Source: a virus. Taken from it: DNA of 57,794 nt. The position numbers were made by a program, and so were the translations under genes. This document shows, in pieces, positions 25,222 through 32,376 of this stretch. The notes beneath the pieces were generated by a model. It did not search any database. It was not told where the DNA came from and saw only the letters and a list, made by a program, of their open reading frames with translations. Where the stretch lies: positions 1-57,794 of IMG/VR virus record IMGVR_UViG_3300050821_010701; one strand, 5' to 3'. Numbering within the stretch: the stretch's first letter is position 1; each line of letters opens with the position of its first letter.

Positions 25222-25767
25222 TCACTGCTCCTGCACCAATGTGGTGGCAGTCGCGGTGCCGGTGTAACCGCCGGAGCGCACACGAACGGAGAGGGCGTTG
25301 GTGCCGGTGGTCGAGGAGTTCGCGGGATAGAGGATTTCCGAGCCAGGCGCGGCAACCCAGCGATAGGAGGCGCGCTGGTTGAGGCCGATGTACCACTTCT
25401 CGGTCAGGGCCGCGATGCCGACCTCGGCGGTCGAGTTGATGAGCAACGCTGCGACGAATGCGTTGTCAGCCGGGTCAAGACCGAAGGTCGAGGACAGGCT
25501 CGAAATCTGCGTGCCGGTGATGCCCGACGGCGTCGTGCCGAGCGTGATGGTGGTGCAGTCAAACTCCATGAAGTTGTCGGCCGGGGTGCCGTTGGTGCCG
25601 ATCAGGATGTCGTACAGCTTGCCGCGCCGGAACGCGCCGCCGCCGACGGTCGCCGTGGTCACCGAGGAGTTGCCGGTGACGATCAGCGACTTATAGGTCG
25701 CTGCCACCGCTTGCTGGACGTTGCCACCGCCGATGGCGGTGGAATTGGTGATCGCAAGGTTAGCCAT
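25222..25767 (-). CDS. beta-rich virion protein, 181 aa
   Basis: Nearly all Thr/Ser/Ala/Gly with beta periodicity (TGNSSVTTATVGGGAFRRGK, then NAFVAALLINSTAEVGIAA). Size and composition suggest a decoration or minor capsid/tail protein; a similar-sized companion lies at 26768. The last 8 bases of the upstream gene overlap its start. Confidence 0.55.
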   Translation of the reverse strand: MANLAITNSTAIGGGNVQQAVAATYKSLIVTGNSSVTTATVGGGAFRRGKLYDILIGTNGTPADNFMEFDCTTITLGTTPSGITGTQISSLSSTFGLDPADNAFVAALLINSTAEVGIAALTEKWYIGLNQRASYRWVAAPGSEILYPANSSTTGTNALSVRVRSGGYTGTATATTLVQEQ

Positions 25768-26767
25768 TTTGGCTCTCCGTTGTGCCGCTCTCGCTTAGGA
25801 GCGGCGCTTGCTGGAAGACACTGTAGGTCTGGAATGTTTGAAGCGGCGCGCTAACCGTGTTTGCTTTCAACTGTTCGATCTCGGCCTTGAGCAGCGCGTT
25901 CTCCGCCGTCATCAGACCGACCTCATTGGCGACGCCAGCCCAGATGCTCTCGAAATAGTCGAGGTCTTCCTTGGCGCCCTGCAGGTAGGTGATCGAATGG
26001 TTGAGCTGGTCGCGCTGCTGGATCATCGGGCCGATGCGGCCGTCGACTTCCTTGGTGCGCGCTCGGATTTTGCGACCGAGCGGGGTGGAGTCGACATAGG
26101 CGTAGAGCGCCGGGCTCTGCATGATGTCGGATTCGTGTGGTGCGGAGACCTTGATGCCGCGCTCCCTGGCGCGCTGGCGGAAGTAGTAAAATCCCGGCCG
26201 CTGCAGGATGTACTCGTCCCGGCTCGCCATATCGATGCCGTAGAGCGCGATCTCGACCGCGCCCAACTTCATGGCGAGCGCCATCTGCCAGGCGAAGCTC
26301 GACGTGAAGAAGTCGGAGCCGAATTCTCGGACCAGCTCGACCATCGGGAATACGACGGCGTTCGAAATGAGCGACTGGTCCTGCATGTAGACCGGGAACG
26401 CCTGCGCCTTCAGCCATTCGATATACGGCTTGCCGTACTGCTCATGCTCCGGCCAAAGTAGGTTGGAATGCAGCTCGAACCACGCATCGACGCGCGGCAG
26501 GATGTTCATATTGCCGGGCGAGCAGCCCCAGATCGTCCAGCTCTTGTCGTTGTACGGCGCGAGCATGCGCGAGGATGGCGCGGTGCCCACCATGGCTACC
26601 TTGAGAGGCCCCGCAAGGGCCGCCGGTGCGTCAACAGGGGCTCCGGGTGAAGACGGCACCTGCGGTATCTCACCTTCACGGGTGGGCTCGTGCGCGGCAA
26701 TGATGTGAGGCCCGGCCGCGCCGTTGGTTTTGAGTTGATCAGCAAAATTGGGCGTGAGGATCGTCAT
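25760..26767 (-). CDS. Rossmann-type phage protein with GTAPS motif (possible transferase)
   Basis: 335 residues. The first 50 are Pro/Ala-rich. A Rossmann-like core begins at residue about 54 with LKVAMVGTAPSSRMLAPYND, followed by IWGCSPGNMNILPRVDAWFE. The motif 'VG-(A/G)PS' then a hydrophobic strand and 'VDxWF' recalls DUF115/MptE-like and phage glycosyltransferase-like proteins. EIALYGIDMAS and a YxYxD-type stretch follow, then a coiled coil (residues 240-300). Whether it transfers a sugar is unknown. It is of special interest because a nonulosonate pathway is encoded in this phage. Confidence 0.5.
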   Translation of the reverse strand: MTILTPNFADQLKTNGAAGPHIIAAHEPTREGEIPQVPSSPGAPVDAPAALAGPLKVAMVGTAPSSRMLAPYNDKSWTIWGCSPGNMNILPRVDAWFELHSNLLWPEHEQYGKPYIEWLKAQAFPVYMQDQSLISNAVVFPMVELVREFGSDFFTSSFAWQMALAMKLGAVEIALYGIDMASRDEYILQRPGFYYFRQRARERGIKVSAPHESDIMQSPALYAYVDSTPLGRKIRARTKEVDGRIGPMIQQRDQLNHSITYLQGAKEDLDYFESIWAGVANEVGLMTAENALLKAEIEQLKANTVSAPLQTFQTYSVFQQAPLLSESGTTESQNG

Positions 26768-27151
26768 TCAGTTCCCCGTAATGCTGGCGGCCGTGATCGC
26801 CACGGTCTGACCGGCCGAAATGATGTTGGTGGGAGCGAAGATGATGTCGGCGGTCGAGCCCGGCGTTGACGCCGAGAGGCCGGAGATCACGATGGTGCCG
26901 GTACTATCCTCAATCCGGCCGCCTGCGATGGTGCCGCCTGCTGCGGCGGCCGGATCGATCAGGGCCAGACCATTGAAGGTGGCTATGCCGTTGAGAACGG
27001 TCGCGCTCGGTCGTGCGAGTTGCAGCGAGGAAAGCACATTGCCGAGCGGATCGAGCAACCGCAGAAAACCGCTGCTCGGGCCAGCGTCAATCGCGTTGAT
27101 CGCCTGCTGAAGCCGGTTGGTGCGGACGGTGACGTTGTAGTTGACCGACAT
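26768..27151 (-). CDS. structural-block protein, 127 aa
   Basis: The N-terminal 40 residues (RTNRLQQAINAIDAGPSSGF) are typical of small phage proteins with an 'R-N---AI---IDAG' opening; the remainder is beta-rich, with repeated Gly-Ala-Ile strands. GAGGG lies just before the ATG. It begins 15 bp after the dyad at 27167. Confidence 0.6.
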   Translation of the reverse strand: MSVNYNVTVRTNRLQQAINAIDAGPSSGFLRLLDPLGNVLSSLQLARPSATVLNGIATFNGLALIDPAAAAGGTIAGGRIEDSTGTIVISGLSASTPGSTADIIFAPTNIISAGQTVAITAASITGN

Positions 27152-27166
27152 GCGCCCTCATTTGAC

Positions 27167-27182
27167 GTGAGCACATCCTCAT
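27167..27182. promoter_or_regulatory. GTGAG-N6-CTCAT dyad
   Basis: GTGAG, CACATC, CTCAT; one mismatch. It sits 15 bp before the start at 27151 and between that gene and the stop at 27187. Confidence 0.5.
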
Positions 27183-27186
27183 ATCA

Positions 27187-27444
27187 TCAACTAGATGGCG
27201 TTGTCACCTGTGCCGCTGCCACCGCCGCATCGAGCTTGGCCTGCGATGCCGAAAGTTGCGAGGTCAGCGCGGCAAGCTGGGTCGCATCGCTCGACCCGCG
27301 ATCGAGGATGGCGACGGCAGCGTCGACAGAGGCCGCGATCTTGGTGACTTCGGTGGTTAGGTCGGCAAGCGCGCTCATAATCATCTCCTGGTTGGCAAGA
27401 ACAAATTCAAGGTCGCGGCGCCGTCGGTTGAACGGCCAGATCAT
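27187..27444 (-). CDS. small coiled-coil protein, 85 aa
   Basis: Starts MIWPFNRRRRDLEFVLANQE and is then a long helix with heptad-like Ala/Leu spacing (ALADLTTEVTKIAASVDAAV). The N-terminal Arg cluster after a Trp/Phe segment might sit at a membrane or nucleic acid. The stop of the gene before overlaps its start by 4 bp. Common in structural blocks of this kind, but of unknown role. Confidence 0.6.
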   Translation of the reverse strand: MIWPFNRRRRDLEFVLANQEMIMSALADLTTEVTKIAASVDAAVAILDRGSSDATQLAALTSQLSASQAKLDAAVAAAQVTTPSS

Positions 27445-27779
27445 CCGATCCCCGCCTGTAGGATGGTCGCCGTCACCTTGCCGCCAGCCGAGGAAAGCGC
27501 GTTCATGGTCAGCCGGATCGCAGCAACCGGCGTCGACAAGGTTGCGTAGGTCGCGGTCGAGGAACCGTTGGTGGTCGAATAAACGGTGACGCCGGAAGAG
27601 CCGAGCGTCGGATTCGGGAATGCGCCCGACGGATCATCCACGGTGTAGTCGATCTGCCATGTCGAGGTGCTGTTGCCGACCACGCTGACGCCGATGTTCA
27701 TCGGCCCGGTGCAATGCCAATTGGTCTGCTTCCATGGCGAAGAGCCAGACGATGTAAGAACGAGATAGACCGGCTGCAT
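27441..27779 (-). CDS. beta-rich structural-block protein, 112 aa
   Basis: Begins MQPVYLVLTSSGSSPWKQTN and is Thr/Ser-rich throughout, with 'WQIDYTVDDPSG' in the middle. Typical of small phage decoration or head-tail proteins; not recognised precisely. Its ATG overlaps the stop of the upstream frame (TAATG), which supports that frame as translated. Confidence 0.6.
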   Translation of the reverse strand: MQPVYLVLTSSGSSPWKQTNWHCTGPMNIGVSVVGNSTSTWQIDYTVDDPSGAFPNPTLGSSGVTVYSTTNGSSTATYATLSTPVAAIRLTMNALSSAGGKVTATILQAGIG

Positions 27780-28021
27780 TAGTGGTGCATCCCCTTCAAT
27801 GTCTTGGCGAGGCCGACCATCCGTCGCACGCGCCCGCTGTCGGAATGCGAGGCCTGCGCCATTTTCTTCGCGGGGATTTTCTCGCCTTCAGGAACATGAA
27901 GCGCCCGGTGCAGGGCACCGGGATGCTTGATCGCGCCCTTGATCCAATGATGCGTACCGCCGCCGGAGGCAAAGTGATCGTCGTCTACTCCGCCTCGGTG
28001 CTCGCGCGATACGCCGAACTG
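27779..28021 (-). CDS. frame without a start codon, candidate -1 frameshift extension
   Basis: This frame encodes GGGTHHWIKGAIKHPGALHR, then VPEGEKIPAKKMAQ and a basic C-terminus, a pattern I associate with small phage structural-block proteins, so it looks real. But upstream there is no ATG, GTG or TTG in frame before the heptamer. The gene at 28224 carries the heptamer C CCT TTC (minus strand, 28027-28021) with the codons CCT TTC in frame. A -1 slip there joins the two frames: 68 residues of the first plus 80 of this one, 148 in all. A true indel in the genome or assembly would look the same. The stop overlaps the next ATG (TAATG). Confidence 0.5.
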   Translation of the reverse strand, partial: QFGVSREHRGGVDDDHFASGGGTHHWIKGAIKHPGALHRALHVPEGEKIPAKKMAQASHSDSGRVRRMVGLAKTLKGMHH

Positions 28022-28224
28022 AAAGGGTGTTTGTCGCTGCCGACACCGCCTCCACGCGCCTTGTGGACCCGGTGCTTGCCCTTGTGGCCATGCACCTTGC
28101 CATGCTCGTGGACCGCGCCGCCGTGCTTCTTCTCGTGCACCTCTTTCATCTCGTTGGAGCCCTGCGCGTCATACTCGACGCGACCGCCCTTCGCCTTCTT
28201 GTGATGCTTGTGCCGATGAGCCAT
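27985..28224 (-). CDS. His/Lys/Gly-rich small protein, 79 aa
   Basis: Starts MAHRHKHHKKAKGGRVEYDA and continues with alternating basic, His and Gly stretches, as in the gene at 34035. Such proteins are seen in head clusters of short-tailed phages and may bind DNA. The in-frame product ends about 11 codons after the heptamer at 28021; see the overlapping frame for a possible longer product. The start follows the stop at 28240 by 15 bp with no obvious ribosome-binding site. Confidence 0.55.
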   Translation of the reverse strand: MAHRHKHHKKAKGGRVEYDAQGSNEMKEVHEKKHGGAVHEHGKVHGHKGKHRVHKARGGGVGSDKHPFSSAYRASTEAE

Positions 28225-28239
28225 GTGTTGCGTCTCCTA

Positions 28240-29235
28240 TCAGACGGACGAAAATTGCAGTTGGCCGACGATACCAGCCGGATAGCTGGAACCAAGCGAG
28301 ACGCCCTGCAGGTTCTGCGCGCTCGGCGAAATGAACATCACGATCTTAAAGTTCGACGAGTTCGATACCGAGCCGACCGTGCTGCTGCCGAGGGTGCCGC
28401 GAACGTCACCCGTAGTCGACGTGGGAGTAGCAGTGACCGCCAATGTGTGGATGCTCGCGGACGATGCGGTGATAAGCGTCGCGCTCGATGTCGCGCCAGC
28501 CCAAGCGGTGACATAGCCAGGATGGTCGACGCGCAGCGGGAAGCCGAACACGTCATTGGTGCCGACCGTGACCAAGGTCGAACCGATCGAGCCGTTCACG
28601 GTCGACGGCACGATCGAGGCAATATATTTGTAGGCCTTCTTGGTCGACGCACCGACGTTCGAAGACTGGCCTGTCGATGCGCCGAGCACCAGTTCGGTCA
28701 TCTTCTGGCCGTAGATGTCCCGGCCAGCAATCGACCAGGCCTCGGCCGAGGAGCCGTTCGATGATCCGAAGAAGGTGAGCGTGCGGCTGATCGCCGTCGT
28801 TGGGTTCCACAGGTTGATGCCGCCAGAGATGCCGAAGGCGAGGCCGGTCATCGCGCCGTCGATCGGGCGCACCGTCGCGGTGCCGCCTTCGTAGGCGTTG
28901 ATGGTGACGGCCGCACCAAACCCCTGCGAGGTGTTGGCGTTAAGGGTGAGCGCAGTGCCACCGACCGGGACCTGCGTTGCCGCGATCACGTTCGTCGACG
29001 TCGCGGACGGCGCCTGATCAACGACCGGGCCGCCGAACAAACCTGCCCAGGCAAAGAACGGCTTTGACGACGCCTGACCGGGCGCGAACATAAATGGCGG
29101 GCGCGGGTCGAGCAGGCCCTCGCCGAGATCGGCGACCGAGGGGCCGCGATCAGGATTGTGCTCCAGATCGATGCCGCACGAGGTGAGCGTAATGCCGAAC
29201 GTGACCTGCGGGCCGGATAGCGTTGAGACAGCCAT
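28240..29235 (-). CDS. structural protein downstream of the major capsid gene, 331 aa
   Basis: Begins MAVSTLSGPQVTFGITLTSC. It is Ser/Thr/Gly/Ala-rich and beta-like, with SGGINLWNPTTAISRTLTFF near residue 140. No enzymatic motif. GAGGTAAC before the ATG is a fair ribosome-binding site. Its size and position next to the capsid protein suggest an abundant minor head or decoration protein. Confidence 0.6.
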   Translation of the reverse strand: MAVSTLSGPQVTFGITLTSCGIDLEHNPDRGPSVADLGEGLLDPRPPFMFAPGQASSKPFFAWAGLFGGPVVDQAPSATSTNVIAATQVPVGGTALTLNANTSQGFGAAVTINAYEGGTATVRPIDGAMTGLAFGISGGINLWNPTTAISRTLTFFGSSNGSSAEAWSIAGRDIYGQKMTELVLGASTGQSSNVGASTKKAYKYIASIVPSTVNGSIGSTLVTVGTNDVFGFPLRVDHPGYVTAWAGATSSATLITASSASIHTLAVTATPTSTTGDVRGTLGSSTVGSVSNSSNFKIVMFISPSAQNLQGVSLGSSYPAGIVGQLQFSSV

Positions 29236-29243
29236 GCGTTACC

Positions 29244-30158
29244 TCACGAGGTCGGGTACGTGCCGTAGATATGCCGCCAGTCGTAGTAAGACGGCACGTA
29301 GCGCTGGTAGCCCTTGACCAACAGGTTGTCGGTCGAGAACTCGACGCTCATGTCGGTCTCGAACGGCTTCCGGTTGAAGAAGACGAGGCCCGGAATGTTG
29401 GTCAGCACGAACCATGCGAACGCGGAGGTCAGATAGTCGTAGACCATGTAGCCGTCCTTGAAGGACTGCTCCATTTCGCGGATCGCGTTGATGTCGTTGT
29501 TGCCGGTGCCGACGCGCAGTTCCGAACGGAATAGCCGCGAGGCGATCGGTTCAAGGTTCGCAGGCACGATGAGCTTCTGGCCGCGCGCATGCACCTTCAA
29601 ACCGGCGTTGTTCTTCCAAGTGCTGCGGATGGTGATCGCGGCGTTGAGCAGCGAGGTCTCGTTGAGGCTCGCATCAGGCGACGGCTGGTTGGCAATGGTG
29701 GTGCCGTCGATCGGATGCGCGACGTTGATCAGGGAGACTTGATCGCCAACCACCTGCGGGTTGAAGGTGGTGCCGCTGTTGAGGATGTTGGCGGCGTAGA
29801 CCTCTTCGGTCTCCTTGAACGACTCCATCAGACCGTCGTTGTTCGGACCGAACTCGGCCTTATACAAATTGTCATCGATGGTCGGTCTTGTGATCGCGTA
29901 CATTAATGCGATCTCAAAATGTTGCGCGTTATAAACGAACCGCTGGCCCATGTTGTTGTCGGTCGCGCTCGGCGCGCCTTCGTTCTTCAACTGCGCGTAA
30001 CCGAGGAAGCGCATCGCGGCGCGACGCTCCAGCGACATGTTGGAGTCGACCTGCTTGAAAATCTGCGGCCACTGCCGCTCGATCATCGGATAGCGGCCAT
30101 CGATGCCCCAGAGGCCCGGAAGCAGCAGGTCCTTGATCTGTGAGAGTGCGACGGGCAT
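29244..30158 (-). CDS. major capsid protein (HK97-type, gpT-like)
   Basis: 304 residues. Its first part (MPVALSQIKDLLLPGLWGID, then YPMIERQWPQIFK) and its ending (FFNRKPFETDMSVEFSTDNLLVKGYQRYVPSYYDWR) fit major capsid proteins of the HK97 fold seen in Mu-like and short-tailed phages. The middle has GQKLIVPANLEPIASRLFRS, the common 'P-L---A--L--S' strand of capsid subunits. AAGGAGG 7 bases before the ATG is the best ribosome-binding site in the late block, as expected for the most abundant protein. No protease-type propeptide is visible. Confidence 0.75.
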   Translation of the reverse strand: MPVALSQIKDLLLPGLWGIDGRYPMIERQWPQIFKQVDSNMSLERRAAMRFLGYAQLKNEGAPSATDNNMGQRFVYNAQHFEIALMYAITRPTIDDNLYKAEFGPNNDGLMESFKETEEVYAANILNSGTTFNPQVVGDQVSLINVAHPIDGTTIANQPSPDASLNETSLLNAAITIRSTWKNNAGLKVHARGQKLIVPANLEPIASRLFRSELRVGTGNNDINAIREMEQSFKDGYMVYDYLTSAFAWFVLTNIPGLVFFNRKPFETDMSVEFSTDNLLVKGYQRYVPSYYDWRHIYGTYPTS

Positions 30159-30170
30159 GTGCGTCCCTCC

Positions 30171-30866
30171 TTACGAGCTGCGAGCCGTCAGAGAGAGACG
30201 GTCGCAATTGTTGAAGCGGACGACGACGATGTTCGCCGGGTTGCCGTTGTCCAAGCCATTCACCGTGTTGGTTAGGCTCGAACCGAAGTTCGGCCCCAGC
30301 AAACCGCCAGGCGGCGCATAGGCCGAATAAAAATCGACCAGCCGGAACGGCATTGAGGAATTCGCCAACACCGCTGTCGATTCCACGGTGACGTTGGAAT
30401 AGCCGCTGACCGTATTGCCGGTGGTGGTGTTGAAGGTGATGCCGATGTTGAGGCCGATCATCGAGGAAGCGATGGTGCCCTTGGTCGAGGCCTGGACGAT
30501 GAACAGCTCGTCCGGGTCGTCGACGATGTAGGCCTTCACGTCGCCGGTCGAGCCGGTGACGGTGCCGTTGTAGAAATTGCTCCAGACCACGCGACCTGCG
30601 GCCGGTTGAAACTGATAACAGCCCTGGAAAATGCCTCGGACCAGAAAACCCGCGCTCGACGTGTTCACGGTGTTGATGCCGGTGATATAGGCGCCGGACA
30701 GGTTGGTGCCGGGCGAGGTCGATGTAACGACAGGATCGCCTCGGAAGATCAGACCAGCGTCGGTCGACGCGATCCACACCGGCGTCATGCCTGCGGTCGG
30801 TGAACCACCATCGCTGTGACCGAAGGTCGCAAAACCTTGCGTCGGGGAGTTGAGGGTATTGACCAT
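30171..30866 (-). CDS. structural protein upstream of the capsid gene, 231 aa
   Basis: Begins MVNTLNSPTQGFATFGHSDG and holds a beta-rich core (VTSTSPGTNLSGAYITGINT, then GIFQGCYQFQPAAGRVVWSN, then PDELFIVQASTKGTIASSMI). This resembles small head proteins or cement proteins encoded before the capsid gene. GGAG six bases before ATG 30866 decides the start; it leaves a leader of about 110 bp to the dyad at 30976. Not assigned to a named family. Confidence 0.6.
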   Translation of the reverse strand: MVNTLNSPTQGFATFGHSDGGSPTAGMTPVWIASTDAGLIFRGDPVVTSTSPGTNLSGAYITGINTVNTSSAGFLVRGIFQGCYQFQPAAGRVVWSNFYNGTVTGSTGDVKAYIVDDPDELFIVQASTKGTIASSMIGLNIGITFNTTTGNTVSGYSNVTVESTAVLANSSMPFRLVDFYSAYAPPGGLLGPNFGSSLTNTVNGLDNGNPANIVVVRFNNCDRLSLTARSS

Positions 30867-30926
30867 GGGCGGCTCCAAAAATGGCGACCAGCCGCGACAA
30901 TCGCGTTCCTGGTCATCACCTGTGAG

Positions 30927-30954
30927 CCTCCACGGCGTGCGGAGGGTATTTTTT
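30927..30954 (+). terminator. hairpin with a T-run in the capsid operon leader
   Basis: CCTCC (30927-30931) and GGAGG (30941-30945) flank a 9-nt loop and are followed on the plus strand by TATTTTTT. On the plus strand this would be terminator-like, although no plus gene ends here. In the leftward leader it would be a plain hairpin near GGACC/GGTCC. It may act on antisense transcription. Confidence 0.3.
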
Positions 30955-30975
30955 GGACCTGCGTGGTCCAATGAT

Positions 30976-30991
30976 GTGAGGTTTATCTCAC
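30976..30991. promoter_or_regulatory. perfect GTGAG-N6-CTCAC dyad, capsid operon
   Basis: GTGAG, GTTTAT, CTCAC. It lies 109 bp before the ATG at 30866 and just after the endonuclease stop at 31014. It would drive or control the capsid genes. Confidence 0.65.
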
Positions 30992-31013
30992 TATATAACA
31001 GATTGCAAGGGCT

Positions 31014-31469
31014 CTAGCAGCCGAACGATCCTAACCCACTTGACCATCCACCCCGATCGTCGGAGTTACCTTTCAAATATTCGATAGCGGATGTTAGCGT
31101 TTTGATGCTCTCGCGGGCATAACCGAGCATTGGGTTGCACCGCTTACACAAAATCCCTCGGATTTTGCCGGTATCATGACAATGATCAACATGCCAGCCA
31201 TGGATGCCGACCATGGGCACCCGGCAAATCCGACATCGGCCGTTCTGTTGGGCCAGCAAGGTCTCGAACTGCTCTACCGAAATGCCATAGCGCCGCTTTA
31301 GGTGGCACTTCCTCTGAGTTAGCTTATTCGCATTACGATTGCGTCGCAAACGATCTGCAATCTTGTCTCGATTATTGGCATAATATATGCGAGAATTTAA
31401 TCGGCAACATTCGCGACAATACCCATTTTGGTCTCGCCCCGAGACATGCCCTCGCTTACATGGGTTCAC
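31014..31469 (-). CDS. endonuclease VII-type nuclease (T4 gp49-like)
   Basis: 151 residues. A Cys-rich start (CKRGHVSGRDQNGYCRECC) is followed by RRYGISVEQFETLLAQQNGR and CRICRVPMV, then the catalytic HVDHCHDTGKIRGILCKRCN and NPMLGYARESIKTLTSAI. The 'G--C-IC-----HVDH-H-TG--RGLLC--CN-----' pattern is that of the recombination endonuclease VII family, which cleaves branched DNA. GTG at 31469 was chosen because GGAG lies about 7 bases upstream and homology begins directly there. A weak dyad (31491) and a terminator (31530) lie upstream. Confidence 0.85.
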   Translation of the reverse strand: MNPCKRGHVSGRDQNGYCRECCRLNSRIYYANNRDKIADRLRRNRNANKLTQRKCHLKRRYGISVEQFETLLAQQNGRCRICRVPMVGIHGWHVDHCHDTGKIRGILCKRCNPMLGYARESIKTLTSAIEYLKGNSDDRGGWSSGLGSFGC

Positions 31470-31490
31470 GCCTAGACTCCGATTTATGGT

Positions 31491-31506
31491 GTGAGACTTG
31501 ATTTCA
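31491..31506. promoter_or_regulatory. weak, degenerate copy of the GTGAG dyad
   Basis: GTGAG is intact but the opposite half reads TTTCA with 6 bp spacing (or TTCAA with 7), so it is the poorest member. It lies between the terminator at 31530 and the endonuclease gene. Confidence 0.3.
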
Positions 31507-31529
31507 ATTCTTGACGGATTGCAAGCGGC

Positions 31530-31556
31530 CAAAAAAGAGGCCGCCCAGAGGCGGCC
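31530..31556 (-). terminator. Rho-independent terminator of the packaging/head operon
   Basis: Perfect 7-bp stem GGCCGCC (31539-31545) and GGCGGCC (31550-31556) with a 4-nt loop; read leftward it is followed by TCTTTTTT. It stops transcripts coming from terminase and portal genes before the endonuclease and capsid genes. The 208 bp between it and the stop at 31765 hold no gene that I can support. Confidence 0.85.
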
Positions 31557-31764
31557 AGTTTGGGAGGTTTGTTATAAAAGGGAGGATGCAGCAACCACGA
31601 TTACGGCAGGCACCTCACGTGACGGGGTCTCCGATCAGACAGCGGGCCGTCGCCCTTTCGGCACTCGGTCTCCCACAGGGCCGCGCGCGGCTTGCCGTGG
31701 TTTGCGACTTAGTGAGCGTTACCGTTAACTGTCACCTGTTTCCCGGCTGCATCCGGCCGAAACT

Positions 31765-32376
31765 TTACTCCGGAATCTCGATCCGCTCCATGGTCTTGTT
31801 GATCGTGTTGCCGCGCGTCGCGGTGGGATGGTTTCCGCCGGAGACGTTGATACCGGTGGTCTTCATCTGGGATTCGATGATCTGGACCCGGCCATTGGCC
31901 TCGCGCTTCTCCACCATCTTGGCCTTGGCCTGAATCTCGATCGGCCTGACCATCAGGATGCAGTCGTCGACCACGATAGGCTCGTCGAGCCCCTTCGGCA
32001 TGAAGTCACCGTCGAGTAGGCCGCCGAAGTCGGATTGATGAAGCGGTGTCCAGCCGCCCTTGGTCATCTTCGACATTTCCTGCGGCATATCCTGGCCGCG
32101 CACCGACTTGGTGCACCATTGCAGCGCATAGCCGTCGCGGTGGATCGCGGCGAGCTTGTCCGGTGCGACCTTAAGTCGATCGACATCGTCGAAGCCGACG
32201 CCGATATAGTCCTCGCTCTCCCAGTTCGGCCGCGCCTTGATCTTGGGTCGCTCGGCGCGATCAGCCGCCGCCTTCACGGCCTCCGGCGCAATCTTCACCT
32301 TCTGGGTGCGCGGCTTGCCCTTGGGCCAGCCCTTGCGCTTCGGCTCTGCCGTCTCGGTCATGATCTCTTCGCTCAT
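31765..32376 (-). CDS. head-cluster protein with an AT-hook-like N-terminus, 203 aa
   Basis: The N-terminal part has GWPKGKPRTQKVKIAPEAVK, an AT-hook-like basic motif, followed by GVGFDDVDRLKVAPDKLAAI and a beta-rich C-terminus. It may bind DNA or a capsid partner. Overlaps the upstream stop (ATGA). Last gene before the terminator. Confidence 0.55.
   Translation of the reverse strand: MSEEIMTETAEPKRKGWPKGKPRTQKVKIAPEAVKAAADRAERPKIKARPNWESEDYIGVGFDDVDRLKVAPDKLAAIHRDGYALQWCTKSVRGQDMPQEMSKMTKGGWTPLHQSDFGGLLDGDFMPKGLDEPIVVDDCILMVRPIEIQAKAKMVEKREANGRVQIIESQMKTTGINVSGGNHPTATRGNTINKTMERIEIPE

Noticed and set aside
31511-31933. Plus-strand frame over the head-cluster terminator
   Set aside because: It runs antisense into a better-supported minus gene. 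Its Shine-Dalgarno would touch the ATG with no spacing.
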